A stretch of DNA of 7,950 bases from Phenylobacterium sp. (GTDB taxonomy: Bacteria; Pseudomonadota; Alphaproteobacteria; Caulobacterales; Caulobacteraceae), in NCBI GenBank assembly GCA_028698405.1, contig JAQVDF010000065.1, positions 1 to 7,950 on the forward strand, given 5' to 3'. Shown here in pieces: positions 1-6,381 of this stretch (within the stretch, counting starts at the first letter, position 1; each line of letters starts with the position of its first letter). Made by a program: the position numbers and the translations under genes. The notes under the pieces were generated by a model that was not told the DNA's origin, made no database searches, and saw only the letters and a list, made by a program, of their open reading frames with translations.

Positions 1-327
1 GCCGCCGGCCGCCTTGCCGACCTCGTCCGGATCGAACCGGCAGTAGCCGCGCAGGGCCCCGGAGGTGTCGTAGTCGGCGACCACGTAGCGCACCGGGCCC
101 GAGCCCTGGGCCTGGACGATCAGCCGGCCGTCGAACTTCAGGCTCGAGCCCACCAGAGCGGCCAGGGCGCAGCACTCGCCCAGGAGGTTGGCGACGGGCT
201 CGGGATAGGCGTGGCCGGAGAGGATCTCGTCGATGGAAGCGCCCAGGCGCACCAGCCGGCCGCGCACGGGCTCGCCTTCGATCTGGAAGGCGCCGACCAG
301 GTCGTCGGGAATTCGGGTGTCAGACAT
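1..327 (-). CDS. hslO: Hsp33 redox-regulated chaperone, N-terminal part (runs off left edge)
   Basis: The minus-strand frame from ATG at 327 gives 109 residues before the window ends, beginning MSDTRIPDDLVGAFQIEGEP. The pattern of a short N-terminus, then VRGRLVRLG, a GECCALAALVGSSLKFDG stretch and a QAQGSGPVRYVVADY strand is that of the Hsp33 N-terminal domain. Hsp33 is a cytosolic holdase activated by oxidative unfolding. Its zinc-binding cysteines (CxC and CxxC) lie in the C-terminal part, which is outside the window, so redox competence cannot be checked. It lies 73 bp downstream of argF on the same strand with no convincing terminator between, so co-transcription with argDF is likely (inference). 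The start is the first ATG after the gap; no strong ribosome binding site is visible. Confidence 0.9.
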   Translation of the reverse strand, partial: MSDTRIPDDLVGAFQIEGEPVRGRLVRLGASIDEILSGHAYPEPVANLLGECCALAALVGSSLKFDGRLIVQAQGSGPVRYVVADYDTSGALRGYCRFDPDEVGKAAGG

Positions 328-374
328 TGGCGGCGATATAGGGTGCGAGGGACGCGGTTGCGAGCGCCCTTCTT

Positions 375-396
375 TTCCCCCTGCATGGAGAGGGAA
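375..396 (-). other. Hairpin between argF and hslO
   Basis: On the minus strand TTCCCTC and GGGGGAA can pair (7 bp with one G-U) around an 8-nt loop, starting a few bases after the argF stop codon. It is followed by AAGAAGGGC rather than a T run, so it does not look like an efficient intrinsic terminator. It could be a processing site, a partial attenuator, or an intergenic palindromic repeat. Its function is unknown. Confidence 0.35.
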
Positions 397-400
397 GCCC

Positions 401-1336
401 TCAGATTGCGCCGAAGCACCAGGCGAGGATGGACTTCTGGGCGTGGATGCGGTTCTCGGCCTCGTCCCAGATCAGCGACTGGGGTCCGTCCATCACCTCG
501 TCGGTGACCTCTTCGCCGCGGTGGGCGGGCAGGCAGTGGAGGAAGACGCTGTCCTTGGCGGCGAGCGACATCAGGGCCGAGTCCACCTGGTAGGGCTCCA
601 GTGCCTCGAGCCGCTCGTCGTGGTCGGTGTCGCCCATCGAGACCCAGGTGTCGGTGACCACCACGTCGGCGCCGCGCACGGCCTCGCGCGGGTCGTCGGT
701 CATCTCCACCTTGCCCTGCTCCTGGGCGGCGCGGGCGAGGTCGACGAGGTCGGGGTGGTAGACCGGCGGGCAGGCGATGTGCAGCCGGTAGCCCAGCTTC
801 GGCGCAGCGTGGATGAAGCTGGCGCAGACGTTGTTGCCGTCGCCCACCCAGGCGATGGTCTTGCCGGCGATCGGGCCGCGGTGCTCTTCGATGGTCTGGA
901 TGTCGGCGATGATCTGGCAGGGGTGGCCCTTGTCGGACAGGCCGTTGATCACCGGCGCCGAGCCGGCCAGCGCCAGCCGCTCGATGTCCTCGTGCCGGTT
1001 GGCGCGGATCATGATCGCGTCGACCATCCGCGACAGCACCTTGGCGGTGTCCTCGATGGTCTCGCCGCGGCCGAGCTGCATGTCGGCCGAGGTGGAGATG
1101 ATCACCGCCCCGCCCAGCTGGCGCATGGCTGCGTCGAACGAGAAGCGGGTGCGGGTCGAGTTCTTCTCGAAGATCATCGCCAGCGTGCGGTCGCGGGCCG
1201 GCGCGTCCGGGTCGACCCGGCCCTTGGGCCAGCCGGCGCGGGCCTTCTTGCGCGCGTGGGCGTCGTCGAGGATGGCGCGCAGGTCCGCCGCCTCCAGCTT
1301 CCAGAGGTCGACGAAGTGTCTGACGGGCTCGGTCAT
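401..1336 (-). CDS. argF: Ornithine carbamoyltransferase
   Basis: A 311-residue protein, the usual length for the family, that transfers the carbamoyl group from carbamoyl phosphate to ornithine to give citrulline in cytosolic arginine synthesis. The carbamoyl-phosphate motif STRTR is at residues 60-64 and HPCQ at 138-141. The ornithine-binding SMG loop is at 233-235 with the preceding Asp229, and the catalytic HCLP motif is at 267-270 followed by AHRGEEV. All key residues are present, so it should be active. The SMG loop marks it as ornithine rather than aspartate transcarbamoylase. The ATG at 1336 begins [14 protein letters not shown], and the open frame further upstream is only antisense-like overlap with argD. 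It follows argD by 70 bp on the same strand, so the two arginine genes are probably co-transcribed. The ribosome binding site is weak (GGA 9 nt before ATG). Confidence 0.97.
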   Translation of the reverse strand: MTEPVRHFVDLWKLEAADLRAILDDAHARKKARAGWPKGRVDPDAPARDRTLAMIFEKNSTRTRFSFDAAMRQLGGAVIISTSADMQLGRGETIEDTAKVLSRMVDAIMIRANRHEDIERLALAGSAPVINGLSDKGHPCQIIADIQTIEEHRGPIAGKTIAWVGDGNNVCASFIHAAPKLGYRLHIACPPVYHPDLVDLARAAQEQGKVEMTDDPREAVRGADVVVTDTWVSMGDTDHDERLEALEPYQVDSALMSLAAKDSVFLHCLPAHRGEEVTDEVMDGPQSLIWDEAENRIHAQKSILAWCFGAI

Positions 1337-1364
1337 GTCGTGGGTTCCGTCCGGACGCCGCCCG

Positions 1365-1381
1365 CCCCGCCGGCGACGGGG
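1365..1381 (-). repeat. Small palindromic repeat in the argF leader
   Basis: On the plus strand this reads CCCCGCCG directly followed by GCGACGGGG. The same two arms, separated by five extra bases, occur at 2664-2685 in front of argD. The element ends 28 nt upstream of the argF start codon and can form a 5-bp stem (CCCCG/CGGGG) with a 7-nt loop. It may be an intergenic palindromic repeat or a leader RNA structure. Confidence 0.5.
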
Positions 1382-1407
1382 AGAGCGGGGGGATATGAAG
1401 CGGGGGG

Positions 1408-2637
1408 TCAGGCCGCCGCCTTGGCCTTCTTGCGGGCGGCCTCGCAGGCGCGTTCGAGCTTCTCGACGGCCTCGCGGGCCTCCTCGAGGGTGAGGATCAG
1501 CGGCGGCAGAAGGCGCACGCAGTTGTCGCCGCCGCCGGCCACCAGCAGGCGCTCGTCGCGCGCGTGCTGCATGAACTCGCGGTTCGGGGTGGCGAGCTTG
1601 AGGCCGATCAGCAGGCCCTTGCCGCGGATGTCGAGGACCACGTCCGGGAACCGCTCCTGCAGGCCCGAGAGCTGCTGAGTGAAATAACCCGCGACCTCGC
1701 GCACGTGGTCCATCAGTTCCGGATCGGCGAGCTCTTCCAGAGCCGCCAGGCCGACCGCCATGGCCAGCGGGTTGCCGCCGTAGGTGGAGCCGTGCGAGCC
1801 CACGGTCATGCCGGCGCCGGCCTCGGCCGTGGCCAGGCAGGCGCCGACCGGGAAGCCGCCGCCGAGCGCCTTGGCGATGGCCATGATGTCGGGCTGGACG
1901 CCCTCCACCCACTCGTGCGCGAACAGCTTGCCGGTCCGACCCAGGCCGCACTGGATTTCGTCGTAGATCAGCAGCACGCCGGTCTCGTCGCACAGCCGGC
2001 GCATCTCTTTCAGGGCCGCTTCCGACAGGGCGCGGGCGCCGCCCTCGCCCTGCACCGGCTCGACCAGGATGGCCGCGGTGGTCGGGCCGACAGCGGCCCG
2101 CAGAGCGTCCATGTCGCCGTAAGGCAACTGCACGAAGCCGGGCAGGCGCGGGCCGAAGCCCTCCAGGTAGGTCGCGTTCCCCGAGGCGTTGACCGCCGCG
2201 ATGGTGCGGCCGTGGAAGCTGCCCTCGAAGCCGATGATGTCGATCCGCTCCGGCTGGCCGTTGGCCCAGTGGTGCTTGCGCGCCGTCTTGATGGCGCACT
2301 CGATCGCCTCGGCCCCCGAGTTGGTGAAGAACACCACGTCGGCGAAGGTCAGCTCGCAAAGCTTCGCCGCCAGCTTCTCCTGGCCCGGGATGGTGAAGAT
2401 GTTGGAGACGTGCCAGAGCTTCTCGGCCTGGTCCTTCAGCGCCTGGACCAGCTTGGGATGGCTGTGGCCCAGGGCGTTGACGGCGATGCCGGCCAGGCAG
2501 TCGAGGTAGGCCTCGCCCTCCGTCGTGAAAAGTCGCGAACCCTCGCCTCGCTCGAACGCCAGCGGGGCGCGATTATAGACGCCCATGATGTGGTCGCTGG
2601 GAACGGGCGCGGCTTGCGTCGCGGTCTTTTCGGTCAC
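1408..2637 (-). CDS. argD: Acetylornithine aminotransferase (class III PLP enzyme)
   Basis: A 409-residue class III aminotransferase that converts N-acetylglutamate semialdehyde to N2-acetylornithine with glutamate as amino donor; many homologues also act in lysine synthesis. With the GTG start as residue 1, NSGAEA at 106-111 is the phosphate-binding turn, FHGRT is at 141-145 and [11 protein letters not shown] starts at 226, where the Asp contacts the PLP ring. The PLP lysine is Lys256 in [10 protein letters not shown], and STYGGNP ends at 290. Length matches the family (about 390-410). I chose GTG at 2637 because GGAGGG lies 8 nt upstream. The ATG at 2586 ([14 protein letters not shown]) is an alternative that removes 17 residues but has no ribosome binding site. 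It is the first gene of the apparent argD-argF-hslO unit. N-succinyl-diaminopimelate aminotransferase activity is possible; another class III substrate is unlikely given the argF neighbour. Confidence 0.95.
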   Translation of the reverse strand: MTEKTATQAAPVPSDHIMGVYNRAPLAFERGEGSRLFTTEGEAYLDCLAGIAVNALGHSHPKLVQALKDQAEKLWHVSNIFTIPGQEKLAAKLCELTFADVVFFTNSGAEAIECAIKTARKHHWANGQPERIDIIGFEGSFHGRTIAAVNASGNATYLEGFGPRLPGFVQLPYGDMDALRAAVGPTTAAILVEPVQGEGGARALSEAALKEMRRLCDETGVLLIYDEIQCGLGRTGKLFAHEWVEGVQPDIMAIAKALGGGFPVGACLATAEAGAGMTVGSHGSTYGGNPLAMAVGLAALEELADPELMDHVREVAGYFTQQLSGLQERFPDVVLDIRGKGLLIGLKLATPNREFMQHARDERLLVAGGGDNCVRLLPPLILTLEEAREAVEKLERACEAARKKAKAAA

Positions 2638-2663
2638 GAGGGAGGCCCTCCAAAGACGAACAT

Positions 2664-2685
2664 CCCCGCCGCTCTGGCGACGGGG
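2664..2685 (-). repeat. Hairpin in the argD leader, related to the one before argF
   Basis: The plus-strand arms CCCCGCCGC and GCGACGGGG pair over 9 positions with one C-A mismatch around TCTG. The arms CCCCGCCG and GCGACGGGG are identical to those at 1365-1381; only the five central bases differ. It ends 26 nt before the argD GTG and lies between the predicted promoter and the ribosome binding site, so it should be in the mRNA leader. Confidence 0.55.
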
Positions 2686-2700
2686 ACTGGAAGGCTGCAC

Positions 2701-2729
2701 CTTTTCGTCTCGTGCGGGCGCCCTGTCAA
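2701..2729 (-). promoter_or_regulatory. Candidate promoter for argD-argF-hslO
   Basis: The minus strand carries a perfect TTGACA (2729-2724), then 17 bases, then GAAAAG (2706-2701). Read with the Caulobacter housekeeping sigma consensus (TTGACGS, 10-14 bases, GCTANAWC), the -35 fits well and the -10 (ACGAAAAG) is weak. The predicted start near 2694 gives a leader of about 55 nt that includes the hairpin at 2664-2685. No other good -35 was seen in the 192-bp gap. Confidence 0.5.
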
Positions 2730-2829
2730 TGACCTCGCGGCCACACCGGGCGACCCGTTTCGGGCGCCCCGCGCCTTCCGGCGGAGCGCGAACCGCGTCT
2801 GGCTTGCATTCAGGTTGAGCGCGCCCGTC

Positions 2830-3210
2830 ATGATTGAACTGCTTCCCGCCCCAGACCAGGTGCTGGCCTACCGCCTGCTCGGGCCTGCGGGTCCCGACGG
2901 CTACGACCTGCTGACGGCGCAGGCCGAGAGGCAGCTGGCGGGCCGGCCCCTGGCCGGCGTCGTGGCCGACGCCACCGACTTCGCCGGAGCAGGCCCCGAG
3001 GCGATGATGATGGACGTGCGGCTCGGGCTCTCGCGTCTGCACGCGTGGCGCGGCTTCCGCCGGGCGGCGCTGGTCACCGACCGCGCCTGGCTCAAGGCCC
3101 TCGTCGGCCTCGACCCGCTGGTCCCCGATCTCGAAGCCCGCGCCTTCGCCCCCGAGGAGCGCGCGACCGCGATCGCCTGGGCGGCAGGGGAACAGCCTCC
3201 CCTCCCCTGA
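2830..3210 (+). CDS. SpoIIAA/STAS-like small protein
   Basis: A 126-residue protein beginning MIELLPAPDQVLAYRLLGPA. An N-terminal strand, a helix around 25-38, a hydrophobic strand (VVADATDF, 44-51), a long helix (57-70), the AALVTDRAWLKALV block (79-92) and a C-terminal ARAFAPEERATAIAW segment match the SpoIIAA-like domain family seen in many proteobacteria as lone genes. Those proteins share the STAS fold with anti-sigma factor antagonists, but the role of this branch is not established. No anti-sigma factor or sigma gene is adjacent. It is divergent from argD (192 bp apart) and convergent with the permease gene. No clear ribosome binding site precedes the ATG. The last residues (PPLP) and the stop codon are encoded by the palindrome at 3202-3216. 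Family assignment is from sequence resemblance only. Confidence 0.75.
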   Translation: MIELLPAPDQVLAYRLLGPAGPDGYDLLTAQAERQLAGRPLAGVVADATDFAGAGPEAMMMDVRLGLSRLHAWRGFRRAALVTDRAWLKALVGLDPLVPDLEARAFAPEERATAIAWAAGEQPPLP

Positions 3211-3216
3211 GGGGAG
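3202..3216. terminator. Palindrome at convergent gene ends, possible terminator
   Basis: CTCCCC, TGA, GGGGAG is a perfect 6-bp inverted repeat whose 3-nt centre is the stop codon of the SpoIIAA-like gene. It lies 7 bp from the stop codon of the convergent permease gene, so it could end both transcripts. Neither strand has a T run after the stem, which lowers the chance of strong intrinsic termination. The same kind of short C/G palindrome could be an intergenic repeat. Confidence 0.4.
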
Positions 3217-3222
3217 CAAATC

Positions 3223-4056
3223 TCACGTCTTCAGCTTGTAGCCGGTCTCGAACATCCACAGGCACAGGCAGGCGAGGGCGATGACCAGGCCGGCGGTCAT
3301 GCCGACGCCGGTGAACAGGTTGCCTTCGGCCCGGCCGATGAAGCCGTAGCGGAAGCCGTCGATCAGATAGAAGAAGGGATTGAAGTGGCTGGCCGTGCGG
3401 AACGGCTCGGGCAGCCGCTCTACGAGGTAGAAGGTCCCCGACAGGAAGGTCATGGGCATGACCACGAAGTTGGTGACCACCGCCATGTGGTCGAACTTCT
3501 CGGCCCACAGCCCGGCCATGATGCCGAGCAGCCCCAGGATCAGGCTGGCGCCGATCCCGAAATAGGCCACCGCCCACAGGTGGGTGAGCGGCAGGCCGGT
3601 GAACGGCAGCACGGCGAGCCAGGTCACCGCCCCCACCAGAACGCCCCGCGTCGCCGCCCCAAGAGCGAACGCGGCCACATGCTCCGGCGGCGACAGCGGC
3701 GGGGTCAGGAAGTCGCTGATCAGCCCGTTCATCTTGGCCTGCAGCAGGCTCGACGACGAGTTGGCGAAGGCGTTGTTGAGGATGCTCATCATGATCAGGC
3801 CGGGAGCCACGAAGGTGGCGAAATTCACCCCGGCCACGGGCTGGCGCGTCGCGCCCACGGCCACGACGAACACCATCATATAGAGCAACGAGGTGACCAC
3901 CGGCGCGGCCAGGGTCTGCAGCCCGACCTTCCAGAACCGCCGCACCTCCCTCAGGTAGAGGGTGCGCAGCCCCGCCCAGTTGACGCCGTGGTAGTCCCGC
4001 GGCTCGGGCGGGATGACGGCTTCCACGAGAACCGCGTCGGAGGGGACGTCCTTCAT
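3223..4056 (-). CDS. ABC-2 type transporter permease
   Basis: From ATG 4056 the protein has 277 residues, typical for an ABC-2 permease of the YadH/NodJ-like group. About six hydrophobic segments are visible: roughly 48-68, 80-95, 125-150, 158-182, 190-212 and 252-272. Family features are SDFLTPPLSP near 114-123, TFLSGTFYLVERLPEPFR at 203-220, and the ABC-2 signature FNPFFYLIDGFRYG at 225-238. It should sit in the inner membrane and export a lipid, polysaccharide or drug-like substrate, which cannot be told from the sequence. No ATPase gene is beside it in the window; the next gene on its 3' side is convergent, so the partner must be elsewhere. An ATG at 4116 with AGGA 5 nt upstream is an alternative start, but the added Arg-rich stretch looks non-coding. 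It is divergent from gcrA and shares its 224-bp upstream region. Confidence 0.88.
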   Translation of the reverse strand: MKDVPSDAVLVEAVIPPEPRDYHGVNWAGLRTLYLREVRRFWKVGLQTLAAPVVTSLLYMMVFVVAVGATRQPVAGVNFATFVAPGLIMMSILNNAFANSSSSLLQAKMNGLISDFLTPPLSPPEHVAAFALGAATRGVLVGAVTWLAVLPFTGLPLTHLWAVAYFGIGASLILGLLGIMAGLWAEKFDHMAVVTNFVVMPMTFLSGTFYLVERLPEPFRTASHFNPFFYLIDGFRYGFIGRAEGNLFTGVGMTAGLVIALACLCLWMFETGYKLKT

Positions 4057-4124
4057 GGCTCCCGATGTGCGCCGAAGCCGCTCGCGCCGCAAGTGTGCGG
4101 CAGGGCGCCGCAACATCTTGTTCC

Positions 4125-4133
4125 TGTGGATGA
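4125..4133 (-). promoter_or_regulatory. DnaA-box-like site upstream of gcrA
   Basis: The minus strand reads TCATCCACA, one base from the classical DnaA box TTATCCACA. It also resembles the moderate-affinity boxes described for Caulobacter (TGATCCACA). DnaA is known to activate gcrA in Caulobacter crescentus. A weaker partial match, TGATCCAGG, lies at 4223-4231. The site is about 150 bp before the gcrA start. Confidence 0.5.
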
Positions 4134-4148
4134 ACGGCATGGCGCCTA

Positions 4149-4176
4149 TTGTGGTCGTTTACGGGTTGTTTACGAT
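4149..4176 (+). promoter_or_regulatory. Candidate gcrA promoter with CtrA-like half-sites
   Basis: TTGTGG (4149-4154), 16 bases and TACGAT (4171-4176) form a plausible promoter. Between and over these boxes lies TTTA, seven bases, TTTAC (4158-4173), which matches the CtrA consensus TTAA-N7-TTAAC at three of four positions in each half and has exactly the right spacing. CtrA represses gcrA in Caulobacter, so a site overlapping the promoter makes sense. No GANTC methylation site is present in 4057-4280. Confidence 0.42.
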
Positions 4177-4280
4177 ATCTAGTGGTTGCTGAGAGATGAA
4201 TTGGATCGGCGCCACAAGATGTTGATCCAGGGGGCTGCGCGGGGCGGCGCCTGGTGTTCGTAGATTGCTGGGAGGCGGAC

Positions 4281-4784
4281 ATGGGCTGGACGGACGAGCG
4301 GGTCGAACTTCTCAAGAAGCTCTGGCAAGACGGCCTCTCGGCCAGTCAGATCGCCAAGCAACTCGGCGGCGTGACGCGCAACGCGGTGATCGGCAAGGTC
4401 CACCGCCTGGGCCTGTCCGGCCGCGCGACGCCCTCCAAGCCGGCCCGCCCGGCCTTCAAGGCGCCCCGTCCCGCCCCTCGCGCGGCCGCGCCGGCCGCGC
4501 CGCGCCGCATCGTCCAGCCGCTGGCGGCGGCCCGCCCGGCCCCCGAGCCGGTGCGCTACGTCGACGAGGCGCCGGGCACGGCCACGGTGCTGACCCTCGG
4601 CGCCCACATGTGCAAGTGGCCGATCGGCGATCCCGCCAGCGAGGACTTCACCTTCTGCGGCCGCCGCACTTCGGACAGCCCCTATTGCCTCGAGCACCAG
4701 CGGGTCGCCTATCAGCCGGCGCAGACCGGCAAGAAGAAGGCGACCGCCACCGAACTGGCCCGCTCGCTCCGCCGTTACCTCTAG
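4281..4784 (+). CDS. gcrA: GcrA cell-cycle regulator
   Basis: A 167-residue protein starting MGWTDERVELLKKLWQDGLS. In Caulobacter, GcrA binds housekeeping sigma and stimulates genes whose promoters carry CcrM-methylated GANTC sites, driving the swarmer-to-predivisional programme. Residues 1-47 form the helix-turn-helix domain with SASQIAKQLGGVTRNAVIGK at 20-39. Residues 48-98 are a Pro/Ala/Arg-rich linker. Residues 100-142 are the conserved C-terminal sigma-interacting region, with CKWPIGDP at 111-118, FCGRR at 125-129 and YCLEH at 135-139. The tail ELARSLRRYL is conserved. All parts are present, so it should be functional. The start is set by GGGAGG 5 nt before ATG 4281; a GTG at 4254 would add nine residues without a binding site. 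It is monocistronic, with its own control region upstream and an intrinsic terminator downstream. Confidence 0.97.
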   Translation: MGWTDERVELLKKLWQDGLSASQIAKQLGGVTRNAVIGKVHRLGLSGRATPSKPARPAFKAPRPAPRAAAPAAPRRIVQPLAAARPAPEPVRYVDEAPGTATVLTLGAHMCKWPIGDPASEDFTFCGRRTSDSPYCLEHQRVAYQPAQTGKKKATATELARSLRRYL

Positions 4785-4807
4785 TAGCGTCGCGTCCTCC
4801 ACCAACT

Positions 4808-4840
4808 GGCGCTCCGGCCGCTCCGCCGGAGCGCCATTTT
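4808..4840 (+). terminator. Intrinsic terminator of gcrA
   Basis: GGCGCTCCGG (4808-4817) and CCGGAGCGCC (4826-4835) form a perfect 10-bp GC-rich stem with an 8-nt loop, followed by ATTTT. It lies 23 bp after the gcrA stop. It separates gcrA from xseA, so xseA needs its own promoter. Confidence 0.9.
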
Positions 4841-4875
4841 CATGCCTGGGGCCGGCCGGCGGCGATCGGTCCGGG

Positions 4876-4904
4876 TTGGGCCGGACGCGGCGAGCGGCTA
4901 CCTT
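4876..4904 (+). promoter_or_regulatory. Candidate xseA promoter
   Basis: TTGGGCC (4876-4882), 14 bases and GCTACCTT (4897-4904) fit the Caulobacter housekeeping promoter pattern TTGACGS, 10-14 bases, GCTANAWC. The -10 element is six of eight including the free position. The expected transcription start falls at about 4909-4911, on or beside the xseA ATG, which would give a leaderless mRNA. Confidence 0.45.
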
Positions 4905-4910
4905 CGAACC

Positions 4911-6353
4911 ATGACCGACGCAGCGGCCGCCGACGCCCCCTCCAATGCCCGGCCCTATTCCGTCTCGGAACTGGCCTTCGCCCTCAAGCGCACGCTCGAG
5001 GACGCCTACGGCTTCGTGCGGCTCAGAGGCGAACTGTCCAAGGTCACCCACCACAGCAACGGCCACGTCTACCTGACGCTGAAGGACGAGCGTGCGGCCA
5101 TCGACGGCGTCGTCTGGAAGGGGTCCGTCCGCGGGCTGAAGTGCCGGCCCGAGCAGGGGCTGGAGGTGATCGTCACGGGCAAGATCACCACCTACCCGGC
5201 CGGCTCGCGCTATCAGATCGTCATCGAGACGATGGAGCCGGCCGGCGTCGGCGCCCTGCTGGCCCAGCTCGAGAAGCTGAAGGCCCGGCTCGCCGCCGAG
5301 GGGCTGTTTGACCGGGCGCGCAAGAAGCCGATCCCCGCCATGCCGGCGACCATCGGCGTCATCACCAGCCCGACCGGGGCGGTGATCCGCGACATCCTGC
5401 ACCGCATCCGCGACCGCTGGCCCTGCCGGGTGGTGGTCTGGCCGGTGGTGGTGCAGGGCGACGCCGCCGCCACCCAGGTGCGCGCGGCCATCGACGGCTT
5501 CTGCGCCCTGGGGGGCGGGCCGATTCCCCGCCCCGACGTGCTGATCGTCGCCCGCGGCGGCGGCTCGGTGGAGGACCTGTGGCCGTTCAACGACGAGCAG
5601 CTGGCCCGCACCGTGGCAGGCTGCACCATCCCGCTGATCTCCGCCGTCGGGCACGAGACCGACACCACCCTGATCGACTTCGTCTCCGACATGCGCGCGC
5701 CGACGCCCACGGCCGCCGCCGAGATGGCGACGCCGGTGCTGGCCGAGCTGCGGGCCGCGGTCAGCGACCTGTCGGCGCGGATGCACCGCTGCGGCGCGCG
5801 GGTGGTGGAGGATCGGCGCGGCCGGGTGGAGGCCGCCGGCCGCAGCCTCGCCCGCATCCCGGACCTCGTGGAGATGGCCGGTCAGCGCTTCAACATCGCC
5901 GCCTCGCGGCTGTCGGCGGGGCTGACCCGCAACGTCGACGCCCACGAGCGTGACCTGGTCCGCGTCGCCGCCCGGCTGTCTCCGCACCTCCTGGAGCGGC
6001 CGCAGAGGGTGCAGCTCGACCGGCTGACCGGGCTCGCCGCCCGCCTCGCCCCGGCGGTGGATCGCAAGCTGGACCGCGCCGCCGAGCGGCTCGCGGGCCT
6101 GGAGAAGCTGCGCCTGTCGCTGAACCCCGACCGCCCCCTGCGCCTCGGCTTCGCCAGAGTCCATCGGCCGGACGGGACGCTGGTCACCACCGGAGCCTCG
6201 CTGGCCTCGGGCGACAGCGTCGCGCTGGTCTTCCAGGACAAGGAAAACGTGCGCCACGCGGTCGTCGACGGGGGTGCGCCCGAGCCGCGGCCGGCGAAGA
6301 CCGCCCGCGCGAAGCCGCCAGCCGCACCCGCCGAGCAGGGCGACCTGTTCTGA
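4911..6353 (+). CDS. xseA: Exodeoxyribonuclease VII large subunit
   Basis: A 480-residue protein, within the usual family range. With the small subunit XseB, which is not in this window, it degrades single-stranded DNA from both ends in repair. The N-terminal OB-fold single-strand-binding domain spans about 14-110 ([42 protein letters not shown]). The catalytic domain follows, with [11 protein letters not shown] at 151-161, [16 protein letters not shown] at 214-229, and SAVGHETD at 244-251 leading into [12 protein letters not shown] ending at 271. A long charged helical, probably coiled-coil, region covers about 275-400. The extreme C-terminus, after a Pro/Ala/Lys linker, is QGDLF, which resembles a beta-clamp-binding pentapeptide. 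ATG 4911 is chosen because the N-terminus then matches the family and a candidate promoter ends just before it; no ribosome binding site is seen. An in-frame ATG at 4842 lies at the tail of the gcrA terminator and is unlikely. Confidence 0.97.
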   Translation: MTDAAAADAPSNARPYSVSELAFALKRTLEDAYGFVRLRGELSKVTHHSNGHVYLTLKDERAAIDGVVWKGSVRGLKCRPEQGLEVIVTGKITTYPAGSRYQIVIETMEPAGVGALLAQLEKLKARLAAEGLFDRARKKPIPAMPATIGVITSPTGAVIRDILHRIRDRWPCRVVVWPVVVQGDAAATQVRAAIDGFCALGGGPIPRPDVLIVARGGGSVEDLWPFNDEQLARTVAGCTIPLISAVGHETDTTLIDFVSDMRAPTPTAAAEMATPVLAELRAAVSDLSARMHRCGARVVEDRRGRVEAAGRSLARIPDLVEMAGQRFNIAASRLSAGLTRNVDAHERDLVRVAARLSPHLLERPQRVQLDRLTGLAARLAPAVDRKLDRAAERLAGLEKLRLSLNPDRPLRLGFARVHRPDGTLVTTGASLASGDSVALVFQDKENVRHAVVDGGAPEPRPAKTARAKPPAAPAEQGDLF

Positions 6354-6381
6354 GACGCCGGGAAGGACTAAATAGCCGCCC

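Larger units (their letters stand above)
4111..4224. repeat. 11-bp inverted repeat flanking the gcrA control region
   Basis: CAACATCTTGT at 4111-4121 is exactly the reverse complement of ACAAGATGTTG at 4214-4224, with 92 bp between the arms. Each divergent gene therefore has ACAAGATGTTG in its upstream region in its own reading direction. It could be a pair of binding sites for one regulator or chance; no known site is recognised. Confidence 0.45.

Noticed and set aside
233..1678. Long plus-strand open frame antisense to hslO/argF/argD
   Set aside because: It overlaps clear argF and argD on the other strand, is rich in His, Arg, Gly and Val as expected of a GC-rich shadow frame, and resembles no family.
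1564..2829. Upstream extension of the SpoIIAA-like frame on the plus strand
   Set aside because: This part is antisense to argD and has no family likeness; the recognisable domain starts exactly at ATG 2830.
2634..2831. 65-residue minus-strand frame in the argD upstream gap
   Set aside because: It contains the predicted promoter and leader hairpin and has no family likeness. Only its last ten codons are kept as a possible leader ORF finding.
1408..3219. Upstream extension of the argD frame beyond 2637
   Set aside because: The extra residues are low-complexity and run through the SpoIIAA-like gene on the other strand and through the predicted promoter; family similarity begins near the GTG at 2637.
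4057..4140. N-terminal extension of the permease from ATG 4140 or 4116
   Set aside because: The added residues are Arg-rich, unlike the family, and overlap the DnaA-like box, although 4116 does have an AGGA upstream and cannot be fully excluded.
4219..4263. 14-codon ORF ending 17 bp before gcrA
   Set aside because: It has no ribosome binding site and no sign of conservation visible here; probably chance.
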